Source: a candidate division LCP-89 bacterium B3_LCP (GTDB taxonomy: Bacteria; Electryoneota; B3-LCP). From it: a stretch of DNA of 64,000 nt. A program made the position numbers and the translations under genes. Positions within the stretch are counted from its first letter, which is position 1. Each line of letters opens with the position of its first letter. Under the pieces are notes generated by a model that ran no database searches, had not been told where the DNA came from, and saw only the letters and a program-made list of their open reading frames with translations. This document shows, piece by piece, positions 30,727 through 40,740 of this stretch. The stretch lies in NCBI GenBank assembly GCA_005223185.1, contig NJBN01000004.1, forward strand, positions 1-64,000, read 5' to 3'.

Positions 30727-32508
30727 ATGCCTCAGAAGAAAAAACAGACTGAAGTACGATTGAAAGGGGTTCCTGCCGCGCCCGGGATCGCCATAGGACC
30801 GGTTTATCTCTTCAATAACACTTACCCTAAGGTTAAAGTCCGCAAATTGGAGGCGTCTGAGATATCCGCCGAAACTGAACGCTTCAAGGTAGCGTTAGAA
30901 ACCACCCGCAGGGATATTCTAAAGACGCGTTCGTTGGCAGTAAAACAGACGGGTGATATCGTGGCGCGAATATTTGATTCGCACCTCTTGATATTAGATG
31001 ACGCCATGCTCATAGACGAGACCACCCAGAGGCTGAAAGAGGACAATATTTGTGCCGATGCGATTGTGCATAATATCATGCAACGGACTTATAAGTCGTT
31101 AAAAGCTCAGCAGGGGGAATATTTCAGCCAGCGCGCGGATGACGTTTACGACGTAGCCCGCCGCATTATTTATAATCTTCAGGGATTAGAGGATCAGCAT
31201 CTTTCCGAATTGACGCACCCAGTTATCATCATTGCTTCAAATCTATCTCCATCAGACGTAATTCATCTGGATCGCAAGCATGTTCTTGGTATTGCAACCG
31301 ACATGGGCGGAGCTACTTCCCATACAGCCATTCTCACCAGATCCATAGAAGTGCCAGCCGTTACCGGGTTGAAGAACGTCACCGAAATCGCCTGTTCAGG
31401 GGAAAATATCGTTGTCAACGGAAATTCCGGCAAAGTCGTCCTGTTCCCCACAAAAAAACACTTAGATCAATATCAGAGCAAAAGAAAACGCTATCTGAGC
31501 TTCATGAGTAAGCTTAAAAAACTGCGTGATCTTCCCACCGAAACCAGCGATGGTCACCGCATAGAACTCATGGCAAACATAGAGCTTCCAGTTGAGACAC
31601 AAGCCGCTGTAGAGCACGGCGGTGAAGGGATCGGATTATTCCGCACGGAATATCTGTACTTGACACGCAAGAGCATGCCCACGGAAGAAGAACAGATATC
31701 AGAATACCGCCACGTTGTCGAAACCATGAAACCGCATCCGGTCGTCATAAGAACCTTCGACTTAGGCGGGGACAAGATCATGCCTGGTTTTGAATTCCCC
31801 AAAGAGAATAATCCATTTTTAGGCTGGCGTGCTATCAGGGTGAGTCTGGATATGGAAGATTCTTTAAGAGCACAGTTCAGCGCTATTCTGCAAGCGTCTT
31901 ACAAGCGCGACGTTAGGATTCTGTTGCCGTTAATCTCCGGGGTGGCGGAAGTTAGGAAAGCTCGCCGGATATTAGGGGAGGTGATGGATGATCTGGCAAA
32001 GCACAAACTGAAATTCGATCCATCGATCAAGTTGGGGATAATGATCGAAGTGCCTTCAGCGGTCATTATGGCTGATGAATTAGCTCTCGAATGTGATTTT
32101 TTCAGCATCGGCACAAACGACTTAGTGCAGTACACTCTGGCTGTAGATCGAGCGAACGAAAATGTCGCCCAGTATTACACGGCCTATCACCCTGCAGTAT
32201 TGCGTATGATCAGGTCCACAGTTAAAGCCGCCCACAACGCTGGCATACCAGTGGCTTTATGCGGTGAGCTTGCCGGGGATCCTTTAGCTACACTGCTTCT
32301 GATCGGTCTTGAAATTGATGAACTGTCTGTTTCTCCTGTTCTAATCCCAGAGATCAAAAAGATAATACGCTCCACCGATTTTGAACTCGCCAAGGATGTG
32401 ATGCGGAAAGCTTTTCAATATTGCATGGCATCCGAGGTGGAGAAATTCATGACAACAACCATGAAAAAGCTGTTCGCGGATTTACCTGTCTGGTTCAATA
32501 AGGATTGA
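30727..32508 (+). CDS. ptsI: Phosphoenolpyruvate-protein phosphotransferase (enzyme I)
   Basis: 'GGATSHTAILTRS', 'GIGLFRTEYLY', 'DFFSIGTNDLVQYTLAVDR'. Confidence 0.97.
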   Translation: MPQKKKQTEVRLKGVPAAPGIAIGPVYLFNNTYPKVKVRKLEASEISAETERFKVALETTRRDILKTRSLAVKQTGDIVARIFDSHLLILDDAMLIDETTQRLKEDNICADAIVHNIMQRTYKSLKAQQGEYFSQRADDVYDVARRIIYNLQGLEDQHLSELTHPVIIIASNLSPSDVIHLDRKHVLGIATDMGGATSHTAILTRSIEVPAVTGLKNVTEIACSGENIVVNGNSGKVVLFPTKKHLDQYQSKRKRYLSFMSKLKKLRDLPTETSDGHRIELMANIELPVETQAAVEHGGEGIGLFRTEYLYLTRKSMPTEEEQISEYRHVVETMKPHPVVIRTFDLGGDKIMPGFEFPKENNPFLGWRAIRVSLDMEDSLRAQFSAILQASYKRDVRILLPLISGVAEVRKARRILGEVMDDLAKHKLKFDPSIKLGIMIEVPSAVIMADELALECDFFSIGTNDLVQYTLAVDRANENVAQYYTAYHPAVLRMIRSTVKAAHNAGIPVALCGELAGDPLATLLLIGLEIDELSVSPVLIPEIKKIIRSTDFELAKDVMRKAFQYCMASEVEKFMTTTMKKLFADLPVWFNKD

Positions 32509-33512
32509 TGATGCACGATAGAATGTGGACATGGCTGGATGAATTCCCTGAGCAAATACGTCAGGCTGATGAAATGGGAAAGAATTGGGATTTAGGTGGG
32601 ATAGCCAAACCATCGGATTTGACATTTTTGGGCATAGGGGGAAGCGCTATTGGCGCCACGTTAGTATGCGATTTATTTTCTGATCTGTTCACCCGACTGG
32701 TTAACGTAGTAAGAGGTGAATTCCTTCCTAATTGGATCGGTGAAGGAACTATTGTAGTGGCTATCAGCTATTCCGGCGAAACGCGGGAAACTTTGGCAGC
32801 ATTTGAAAAAGCGCTGGACAGAGGCGCGCAAGGGATTTCCATATCATCAGGTGGTCGCTTAGCTGAACTGGCGTCAGAACGAGGCTGCCCACATCTGATG
32901 ATACCAGGAGGGATGGCTCCGCGCGCTGCTTTAGGTTATACCAGCATCCCCTTGATCTATATCCTTCAGAGGACTCAATTAATTCCTCTTTGGGATGGTG
33001 ATCTTGATTTATTGTCTCAACCGCTCAATTCAATCAGGCTCGCCATGCGGGAAACCGACGGTACAGCTTACAGGATCGCTCAACGGATTTCCCGGCGACT
33101 GCCTATGATTGTTGGAGCTGGGATCACTTCAGGAGTTGCGCGACGCTTCCAGGCGCAGTTAGCTGAAAATGCCTCAGCATTATCAATTTGTCTGGAAGTA
33201 CCTGAAGCTCTGCATAATATTGTCGAAACGTTGAATGTAAAGAGTATTGAACCGTTTCGCCCCGTAGCGATCTTCTTAGATGATCCGCAGGCCCCTGAAT
33301 CCTTAATAATCCTGTTAGAACAGCTTCGTGAACACATCCAGGAGATTGGCATTGAAATCATCAGAGTGACTGCAGAAGGAGATTCACCACTTGAGCGTCT
33401 TTATACTCTGATATACAAGACAGATTGGATAAGCTATCATCTTGCTATACTGAAAGGAATCGATCCGGTGGCAATTCCTATCATCACTGAAATCAAGCAG
33501 AAGCAACCCTGA
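32508..33512 (+). CDS. Bifunctional phosphoglucose/phosphomannose isomerase
   Basis: 'FLGIGGSAIGA', 'VVAISYSGETRETLAAFEKA' SIS domain. Confidence 0.9.
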   Translation: MMHDRMWTWLDEFPEQIRQADEMGKNWDLGGIAKPSDLTFLGIGGSAIGATLVCDLFSDLFTRLVNVVRGEFLPNWIGEGTIVVAISYSGETRETLAAFEKALDRGAQGISISSGGRLAELASERGCPHLMIPGGMAPRAALGYTSIPLIYILQRTQLIPLWDGDLDLLSQPLNSIRLAMRETDGTAYRIAQRISRRLPMIVGAGITSGVARRFQAQLAENASALSICLEVPEALHNIVETLNVKSIEPFRPVAIFLDDPQAPESLIILLEQLREHIQEIGIEIIRVTAEGDSPLERLYTLIYKTDWISYHLAILKGIDPVAIPIITEIKQKQP

Positions 33513-33627
33513 TTTTCGGCCAAAAGAAATGGATTTAGCGCTTGGAAAGCGCATAAGTATTTTATATATTTTAAGGTTCAAATCTTCTATAAATTCGCAT
33601 CTTTTCGATGCGATTATTGTATGTAAT

Positions 33628-34629
33628 ATGAAAGCGATTATACCTGTTGCAGGAGTCGGTACGCGGTTGCGTCCCCTGACTCTTTCGAAGCCGAAAGTAC
33701 TCCTGAACGTAGCCGGTAAACCAATTATTGCTCACATCTTAGATCATGTTGCCGGGACGAGGATAGACCACATCGTCTTCATCGTTGGCTACATGAAGGA
33801 GGAATTTGAACAGTGGGCTAAAGACCGCTATCCCGATCTGCGTTTAGAATTCGTGGAACAGACGGAGATTTTAGGATTAGGACATGCGGTCGGCATGGGT
33901 TTATCCGAAGATGACGGCGAAGTGATGGTCATTTTGGGTGATACTATCTTCGAACTGAACCTTGATGAAGTACTGCAGAGTAAGTACAGTTCTTTGGGCG
34001 TTCAAGAAGTTGAGGATGCCCGCAGGTTCGGGGTTGTCATGCTTGAAGATGATTTTATCACCGATCTGGTGGAAAAATCACCAGAACCACCCAGTAATCT
34101 GGCTATCGTGGGGTTATATTTTATTAAAAACGGCGGTCTTCTCAAAAGCTGTATAGATGGGATCATTAGTGATAATGTCACAGTAAAAGGAGAATATCAG
34201 ATCACGGACGCCCTGAAACGAATGGTGGACAGCGGGGAGAAGATGACCACCTTCAGCATACAGGGATGGCATGACTGCGGCACCGCTGATACTCTGCTTG
34301 ATTCCAATAAGTATCTTCTCAAGATAAGCGAAGCTGATGCATCTGGACTTGAGGAATACCGACCTGGCAACGTTATTCACCCACCGGTGTTCATCGATGA
34401 TGATGTCAGAATCAGCAATTCCGTGATAGGACCGTATGTTTCAATCGGACGCGGAGCTGAAATTGAGGGATCAATAGTAGAGGATTCGATTATTGAAGAG
34501 AAGGCTCATATAAGCTCTGCACTTCTTAAACGATCCATCATCGGTAAAGAAGCCGCCATTACAGGGCAGTACCAACAGTTGAACCTGTCAGATTACTCTT
34601 CAGTGGTTATTCCAGAGAAAGGAGATTAA
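33628..34629 (+). CDS. Sugar-phosphate nucleotidyltransferase
   Basis: 'MKAIIPVAGVGTRLRPLTLSKPKVLLNVAGKPII'; left-handed beta-helix C-term. Confidence 0.93.
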   Translation: MKAIIPVAGVGTRLRPLTLSKPKVLLNVAGKPIIAHILDHVAGTRIDHIVFIVGYMKEEFEQWAKDRYPDLRLEFVEQTEILGLGHAVGMGLSEDDGEVMVILGDTIFELNLDEVLQSKYSSLGVQEVEDARRFGVVMLEDDFITDLVEKSPEPPSNLAIVGLYFIKNGGLLKSCIDGIISDNVTVKGEYQITDALKRMVDSGEKMTTFSIQGWHDCGTADTLLDSNKYLLKISEADASGLEEYRPGNVIHPPVFIDDDVRISNSVIGPYVSIGRGAEIEGSIVEDSIIEEKAHISSALLKRSIIGKEAAITGQYQQLNLSDYSSVVIPEKGD

Positions 34630-35255
34630 TGTATTATAAAAGACTCTTAACGATTTTGTCTGCACTGTTGATATTGGCGAGTGTTACTCAGGCGCAATCT
34701 GTAACGAAAATAAAGGTTGGCACATTTAACCCCAAAAATGCCAGGGCAGGTTTGATTGTAGGCTTTACTACCGGTCAAAAAGTGGATGAACGGCTGGATT
34801 TCGGTTTCGGTGCAGATCTGTTCATTCGTAAGTTCAGCCAGGAATCCCAGGTCGATACAAGCACTACGTCTGGCGGTACAACTACATCAGGCATTGAAAC
34901 CGAGATAGAATATTCCATGTACGCATTGCCTCTAATGGTTCACCTGGATTTCAATATTATGCCTGAGACGGTATTGAAACCTTATATTGGCATTGCTGGT
35001 GGATATGAGATATTGTTCAGCCATGAAGCCAATTATCTAACTGGCGAAAAACAGAGCCGCTTTTACGGCGGATTTGGTTGGCAGATGATGATCGGCGCGG
35101 AATTCCCCATAGGGCACCAATCTGCGCTGTTAGGAGAAATCCTGTATAACGGCTGTGTTGCTAAACGCAGCAAGGGATCAAATGAACAGGGCTTGCCGCT
35201 TCATGAAGAACTCAATTTTTCAGGGTTGGGATTCAGAGTTGGCTTACGCTTTTAA
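34629..35255 (+). CDS. Outer membrane beta-barrel protein
   Basis: Signal peptide, alternating beta strands, terminal 'GLGFRVGLRF'. Confidence 0.7.
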   Translation: MYYKRLLTILSALLILASVTQAQSVTKIKVGTFNPKNARAGLIVGFTTGQKVDERLDFGFGADLFIRKFSQESQVDTSTTSGGTTTSGIETEIEYSMYALPLMVHLDFNIMPETVLKPYIGIAGGYEILFSHEANYLTGEKQSRFYGGFGWQMMIGAEFPIGHQSALLGEILYNGCVAKRSKGSNEQGLPLHEELNFSGLGFRVGLRF

Positions 35256-35314
35256 AATACTGTGGCATAGTTCTACACAAAAAATAAGAAAAAAATAAAT
35301 AAAGTGAGGTACGA

Positions 35315-36451
35315 ATGTCGGAATTTCTCTTCACATCGGAATCTGTGACCGAAGGTCACCCTGATAAGGTAGCCGATCAGATTAGTGATGCCGTACTGGA
35401 TGCGGTACTGAAAGATGATCCGTTTGGACGCGTTGCTTGTGAGACGTTTGTAACCACCGGGTTGTGCTTGATTGGCGGTGAAATCACTACCAGCACGTAC
35501 GTTGACATCCCAACCATAGCAAGAGATACAATCAAGGATATCGGATATGTAAATGCCGAATACGGCTTTGATTATGAAACCTGCGCAGTTTTGACGTCCA
35601 TCGATCAGCAATCTTCTGATATCGCCATGGGCGTAGATCGGGCTGGTGCTGGTGATCAGGGAATGATGTTCGGATATGCAACGAACGAGAGTCCCAACCT
35701 CATGCCTGTACCCATCACGCTGGCACATAAGCTCACCATGCGTCTTTCTGAAGCTCGCAAACAGAATATTTTAAATTTTCTACGTCCCGATGGAAAATCC
35801 CAGGTTTCTGTCCGCTATATTGATGGCAAACCTGTGAACATAGAGACTGTGGTTATTTCCACTCAGCACAATCCTGACGTCACAAATGAGCAGCTCAGGG
35901 ACGATATTATCAAACACGTCATCCTCCCAGTTCTTCCCAAGGACCTTGTTGACGAGAATAAGATCACCTATCACATCAACCCCACAGGACGCTTCGTGAC
36001 GGGTGGTCCCCTCGGTGATGCAGGTCTCACAGGACGAAAGATTATCGTTGACACGTATGGCGGGTTCGGTGCGCACGGCGGTGGCTGTTTCTCAGGGAAG
36101 GATCCCACAAAGGTTGATCGCAGCGCTGCATACGCAGCCAGATGGGTCGCCAAGAACATAGTGGCTGCTGGGCTGGCGGAACGCTGTGAACTTCAGCTTG
36201 CGTACGCAATAGGCGTAGCTGAACCTGTATCGATCATGATAGATACAAACGGGACAGCAACAGAATCCAATGAGCATATTTTAGGAATCATTAAAAAGTA
36301 CTTTGACCTAACACCGGCGGGTATCATAGACCGCCTGCAATTACGGCGTCCTGTTTATAGAAAAACCGCCGCTTACGGTCACTTCGGTCGCGAAGACTAT
36401 GATTTCAGTTGGGAGCGATTGGATATGGCCGATGAGATAAAGAAAGGCTAA
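35315..36451 (+). CDS. metK: S-adenosylmethionine synthase
   Basis: '[24 protein letters not shown]', '[12 protein letters not shown]', '[19 protein letters not shown]'. Confidence 0.98.
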   Translation: MSEFLFTSESVTEGHPDKVADQISDAVLDAVLKDDPFGRVACETFVTTGLCLIGGEITTSTYVDIPTIARDTIKDIGYVNAEYGFDYETCAVLTSIDQQSSDIAMGVDRAGAGDQGMMFGYATNESPNLMPVPITLAHKLTMRLSEARKQNILNFLRPDGKSQVSVRYIDGKPVNIETVVISTQHNPDVTNEQLRDDIIKHVILPVLPKDLVDENKITYHINPTGRFVTGGPLGDAGLTGRKIIVDTYGGFGAHGGGCFSGKDPTKVDRSAAYAARWVAKNIVAAGLAERCELQLAYAIGVAEPVSIMIDTNGTATESNEHILGIIKKYFDLTPAGIIDRLQLRRPVYRKTAAYGHFGREDYDFSWERLDMADEIKKG

Positions 36452-36478
36452 GTAAATACACTTTAAACAAAAGATAAC

Positions 36479-36512
36479 AATCCCTTATATAATAGCTGTA
36501 GAAAAAGGGATT
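36479..36512 (+). promoter_or_regulatory. Hairpin immediately upstream of the ahcY ribosome-binding site
   Basis: AATCCCTT ... AAGGGATT, followed by taaggagatttaaTTG. Confidence 0.4.
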
Positions 36513-36525
36513 TAAGGAGATTTAA

Positions 36526-37779
36526 TTGAACTACAAAGTAAAAGACATTTCCATGGCCGAAGCCGGCCGAATGAAGATCGAATGGGCTGAGTCCAAGATG
36601 CCGGTGCTGATGTCGCTGCGCGAGAAATATGAAAAAACCAAACCATTAAAGGGGCAGCGAATCGCTGGATGTCTGCACGTTACCAAAGAGACAGCAGTGT
36701 TAGTGGAAACCTTGCGAGCTGCTGGCGCTGAAATTGCTTGGTCCGGATGCAATCCTCTTTCCACCCAGGACGACATCGCTGCGGCTCTGGCGAAGGCGGG
36801 ATACTCGATTTTTGCCTGGCACGGTATGAATGTTGAAGAATTTTACTGGTGCATAGATCGCACGCTCGATTTTAAGCCCACGTTAACGCTTGATGATGGC
36901 GCTGATTTGATCATGTCCATACATACCAAGCACAAGGGTTTGATCAAGGAAATGCTTGGCGGCACCGAGGAGACAACTACCGGGGTGCACAGGCTGCGCG
37001 CTATGGCAGATGACGGTGCATTGAAATATCCGGTTATCGCGGTAAACGATGCAGAAACCAAGTGGGACTTCGACAATGTTTACGGCACCGGTCAATCATC
37101 AATTGACGGCATTCTTCGAGCTACATCAGTTCTGTTGGCAGGAAAAACCTTCGTAGTTGGTGGATACGGACACTGCGGTCGCGGTTGTGCCATGCGTGCT
37201 GCTGGTCTGGGTTCCAACGTCATAGCTACTGAAGTTAAACCCACACAGGCTTTGAAGGCAACCCTGGAAGGTCACCGCATCATGAAGATGGATCAGGCGG
37301 CATCTGTTGGTGACATCTTCATCACGGCGACAGGCATGAAGGACATCATAGTCAAACGCCACTTCGAAAAGATGAAGGACGGCGCTATCGTCTGCAACAC
37401 CGGTCACTATGACTGTGAGATCAACATAGACGATCTGGAAGCGTTGACCAAATCCAAGCGGACGGTTCGCCCCAACTGTGAAGAATACACACTTAAGAAC
37501 GGCAAACACATCTTCCTGCTGGCACAGGGACGTCTGGTGAACTTAGCCGCTGCTGAAGGTCACCCATCGGAAGTGATGGATATGTCCTTTGCCAACCAGT
37601 TTCTGTCGCAGCTACGCACGGTGCGCGAGGGCGAAAAAATGGAGAACAAGGTTTACGGCATTCCGGAAGAACAAGATCAGGAAATTGCCAGCTTGAAGCT
37701 GTCAACTATGGGAATTTCCATAGATAATCTGAGCAAAGACCAGATCTCTTACGCCAGTGATTATCTGGCTGGAACTTAG
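36526..37779 (+). CDS. ahcY: Adenosylhomocysteinase
   Basis: 'VVGGYGHCGRGCAMRAAGLGSNVIATEVKP', 'GHYDCEINIDDLE'; TTG start. Confidence 0.97.
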   Translation: MNYKVKDISMAEAGRMKIEWAESKMPVLMSLREKYEKTKPLKGQRIAGCLHVTKETAVLVETLRAAGAEIAWSGCNPLSTQDDIAAALAKAGYSIFAWHGMNVEEFYWCIDRTLDFKPTLTLDDGADLIMSIHTKHKGLIKEMLGGTEETTTGVHRLRAMADDGALKYPVIAVNDAETKWDFDNVYGTGQSSIDGILRATSVLLAGKTFVVGGYGHCGRGCAMRAAGLGSNVIATEVKPTQALKATLEGHRIMKMDQAASVGDIFITATGMKDIIVKRHFEKMKDGAIVCNTGHYDCEINIDDLEALTKSKRTVRPNCEEYTLKNGKHIFLLAQGRLVNLAAAEGHPSEVMDMSFANQFLSQLRTVREGEKMENKVYGIPEEQDQEIASLKLSTMGISIDNLSKDQISYASDYLAGT

Positions 37780-37855
37780 GGACTAAGTGAGATCTGTATA
37801 ACTGTGGCTCGTATTAAAAAGCCCAGTAGTTTTCAACAAAAACCAGGAGGTCAAA

Positions 37856-38119
37856 ATGCCAAAATTTCTCATTTACATGCCTCCCATGTCTGAGGAGGAC
37901 GTCAGGCGTAATTGAGCGCAGGTCCTAAAAACCCACCGGACTGGTGGAGATCCGTCGCTCAAAATGGAAAGAGCATACGTCGATAAGGAAAGCGGCAAAG
38001 TAGCCTGCTGCTGGATTGCCGACAGCCGCCAGCAGGTCACAGAGCTATTTAACAAGGCTGGGGTAGCAGTTGATTCGATAGCTCAGGTGGATGAAGCGTT
38101 AGAAGGCGATTTCATCTGA
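37856..38119 (+). CDS. Candidate selenoprotein, DUF4242/SCO4226-like small protein with in-frame TGA at codon 20
   Basis: SD aggaggt before ATG; translation MPKFLIYMPPMSEEDVRRN(U)AQVLKTHRTGGDPSLKMERAYVDKESGKVACCWIADSRQQVTELFNKAGVAVDSIAQVDEALEGDFI*; TGA at 37913-37915. Confidence 0.7.
37913..37961 (+). promoter_or_regulatory. Candidate bacterial SECIS element
   Basis: TGAGCG..GGTC..CCACC[GGACT]GGTGG.GATC..CGCTCA; apical loop starts with GG, 22 nt between TGA and loop. Confidence 0.6.
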
Positions 38120-38161
38120 TTTGATCAGTGTAAAGATTCAATTTAAACTGAACAAGTAAGT

Positions 38162-38196
38162 AAAGAGTCAGGAGTCATCTCCTGACTCTTTGTTTG
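38162..38196 (+). terminator. Rho-independent terminator
   Basis: AAAGAGTCAGGAG tcat CTCCTGACTCTTT GTTT. Confidence 0.85.
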
Positions 38197-38287
38197 TCCC
38201 AAACGCAAATACCCGATTTTCCATTTCCCATTTACAGTTTTTCTTCTTATTTTTCCCTCTGAATCCCCCAATCCCTAATCCTGACTA

Positions 38288-39028
38288 ATGATCCCTGACG
38301 GTACGAAAATAGGTCTGTTCATCCCCTGCTTCACGGAACAACTGTTTCCTGAAACGGGTATGGCGTTAGCGAAATTACTGCGGCATTTCGGATTGAAGCC
38401 GGTAAATATCCCCCACCAGACCTGCTGCGGACAACCAGCCTTTAACAGCGGTTACCCGGATCAGGTTGTACCTTTAGCTGAGCGATTCTTACGCCTCCTG
38501 GAACCGTATGAATGGATAGTGGCACCCTCAGGATCGTGCGTGAGCATGGTTAAGGTCTTCTACGGTGATCTGGAATTGTCATCCAGAGGCAGGGAACGCT
38601 GGGAATCGGTACGCAACCGCATTTTTGAGGGGACGCAGTTTATCTATCATCAGTTAGGTATAGAAGAGATAGAGGGGAGTTATCCGGGTAGAGTGGCATT
38701 GCACGAATCGTGTCATGCTCTGCGCGAATTGGGTGTTGAAGAAGAACCGAAGAAGCTACTTGGCAGCATCAAAGATCTGGAATTGATTATACCACCCGGA
38801 TCGCAAGAATGCTGCGGCTTTGGCGGTACTTTTTCGGTGAAGTTCCCCGAACTATCCAGTGCTATCGGCTTACAGAAGCTTAGCAACATTCAGAGTACCG
38901 AGGCTCAGATCATCACCGCTGTGGATGATTCGTGCTTGATGCATTTGGAGGGACTGATTAAGAAGAGAGGGATGGGTTTACGCACAATGCACGTGTTGAG
39001 GATAATGGAGGGAGCGTTGGGAATATGA
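38288..39028 (+). CDS. lutA: CCG-domain (Fe-S) protein, LutA-like lactate utilization
   Basis: 'HQTCCGQPAFNSGY', 'SQECCGFGGTFSVKFPELS'. Confidence 0.9.
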   Translation: MIPDGTKIGLFIPCFTEQLFPETGMALAKLLRHFGLKPVNIPHQTCCGQPAFNSGYPDQVVPLAERFLRLLEPYEWIVAPSGSCVSMVKVFYGDLELSSRGRERWESVRNRIFEGTQFIYHQLGIEEIEGSYPGRVALHESCHALRELGVEEEPKKLLGSIKDLELIIPPGSQECCGFGGTFSVKFPELSSAIGLQKLSNIQSTEAQIITAVDDSCLMHLEGLIKKRGMGLRTMHVLRIMEGALGI

Positions 39029-39067
39029 GGAGAACGAAACTAAACGACATCACAAGGAGTAGTCGAC

Positions 39068-39973
39068 ATGTTCGATAAGCCATTAGACGGTATTCTAAAC
39101 CGTGAGTTTAGAGTTGCTGAGAATGCTGACCAATTACATATTTTAAGTGATTTATTCAAAAAAATGGTGAACTACAGCACCCATGCACTTGGTCGCTCTA
39201 TGAAATCAAGTAGAGATAAACCACGCGAAAGTACATTAATACTACTATTCTATAGGCATATTTTTGAAATGCTTGACGCTATTGAAGTCTTAGTAGCACA
39301 ATCTGTGTTTAATCCTAATTCGCTTTTGGTACGATCGTCAAGCGAAGCATTATTATATATGCACTATATAGTTGAGAAAGATACCATTAGACGAGCAAGA
39401 TCTTTTGTATATGTCAAAGGTTTAGAAAAACTTAGATGGAAAAAAATGTTTAAAAATGGATCTGAAGAAAGGAAGAGAATTATCAAGGAACTGAAGAAAG
39501 ATAGCTCATTTGTGGGTAAAACAGGAATACCAAAATTTACTGATGCCCCAAACAGAGTTAAGGATGATGAAGAATATCTTAATAGTGATTACTTCAAAGA
39601 AATCAGATCTGAATATAAAAAGAGCAAGTGTAAAAGATGGCACGCGCTATTTAGTGGCTACAATGATTTGGAAATATTAGCTCGGAAATTAGGCAGAATA
39701 GGGATATATGAATTTTATTATCGCAGATATTCAGAAGCAATGCATGCGGAGAATATTTTAAAGTCAATAAATGAAGGTGAAGATGGGATGCTTTCGATTA
39801 AACCATTAAGGCTTGCAGATGAGGCAGAAGACTTAGTAATATTTGGAGTCTATGTTTGGTATGAAGCAACAAAACTTCTACTAGAATATTTCAGACCGCA
39901 AGAAGTATCAAAATACGAACAAGATGCGAAACAATCAATCTATCCTTATCTTAAGGATTTTAAGAAGAGATAA
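39068..39973 (+). CDS. DUF5677-like hypothetical protein
   Basis: 'FYRHIFEMLDAIEVLVAQSVFNPNSLLVRSSSEALLYMHYIVEKD'; visibly AT-richer than neighbours. Confidence 0.55.
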   Translation: MFDKPLDGILNREFRVAENADQLHILSDLFKKMVNYSTHALGRSMKSSRDKPRESTLILLFYRHIFEMLDAIEVLVAQSVFNPNSLLVRSSSEALLYMHYIVEKDTIRRARSFVYVKGLEKLRWKKMFKNGSEERKRIIKELKKDSSFVGKTGIPKFTDAPNRVKDDEEYLNSDYFKEIRSEYKKSKCKRWHALFSGYNDLEILARKLGRIGIYEFYYRRYSEAMHAENILKSINEGEDGMLSIKPLRLADEAEDLVIFGVYVWYEATKLLLEYFRPQEVSKYEQDAKQSIYPYLKDFKKR

Positions 39974-40011
39974 TATTTTTATCTGAAATTTTATTGAAAT
40001 AGAAGAGTATC

Positions 40012-40728
40012 ATGAATCCTGACGAAATCCTAAAACAATTAGAGCCCCTAGCCGACGAAGAGTACCGCGAATCGATCGATCATTTCACGCCGCAGACGCC
40101 AACAGAAGAGGGTGGCAGGTGGACGTCGGTTGGCGTCAGAGTTCCGGTGCTGCGTGAATTCGAAAAGTCGCTGTTCAAACAGCTCAAGACGTCTGAAGAT
40201 TACGAAATGCTGGTTGCTTTCACCGATGAAGCATACAAACGCCGCATCCGTGAACTGGCGGCTCTCGGTTTTGGGGGATTGTGCAGACTAAAGAAATACT
40301 GGCGCAAGGATCTCTTGGATTACATCCATGAATGGGTGCCGCTGCTTTCCGACTGGGGGATGACTGACATTACAGGAGGATTGTTATGTTACATGATACT
40401 CCAGGATATAATCACCATAGATGACCTTGTTGAATACCGTGATTACCCTTCTGTATGGGGAAGAAGGTTGTTGATTGTGGCGACTGTGTTGCCACTACGC
40501 AAAGGCGTCGGGGACGTTGACCGTTACCTGGAAATTATATCCTGGTATAGGAATTCCCGTGAGAAGATGATAGTTAAAGCCATATCCTGGGCTCTGCGCG
40601 AAGGGTCCAAAAGCAACCCGGACAAGATAAGAGAATTCATCGAAAGACATTCTGAAGAGTTGCACAGTTCCATTCTCCGGGAAGTGCGCAATAAACTCGA
40701 TAAAGGTTTGAAGAACCCCAAGAGATAA
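40012..40728 (+). CDS. DNA alkylation repair (AlkD-like HEAT) protein
   Basis: 'VGVRVPVLREFEKSLFKQL', 'WVPLLSDWGMTDITGGLL', 'VKAISWALREGSKSNPDKIREFIERH'. Confidence 0.8.
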   Translation: MNPDEILKQLEPLADEEYRESIDHFTPQTPTEEGGRWTSVGVRVPVLREFEKSLFKQLKTSEDYEMLVAFTDEAYKRRIRELAALGFGGLCRLKKYWRKDLLDYIHEWVPLLSDWGMTDITGGLLCYMILQDIITIDDLVEYRDYPSVWGRRLLIVATVLPLRKGVGDVDRYLEIISWYRNSREKMIVKAISWALREGSKSNPDKIREFIERHSEELHSSILREVRNKLDKGLKNPKR

Positions 40729-40740
40729 TTCAACTAATCG

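Noticed and set aside
37913-37915. Genome-wide TGA reassignment as explanation for in-frame TGA
   Set aside because: Many intact genes here terminate at TGA (e.g. 23699, 42177), and Sec machinery is present.
37873-38055. Minus-strand 60-aa ORF over the DUF4242-like locus
   Set aside because: Overlaps the plus-strand frame that has a perfect SD and family-like sequence.
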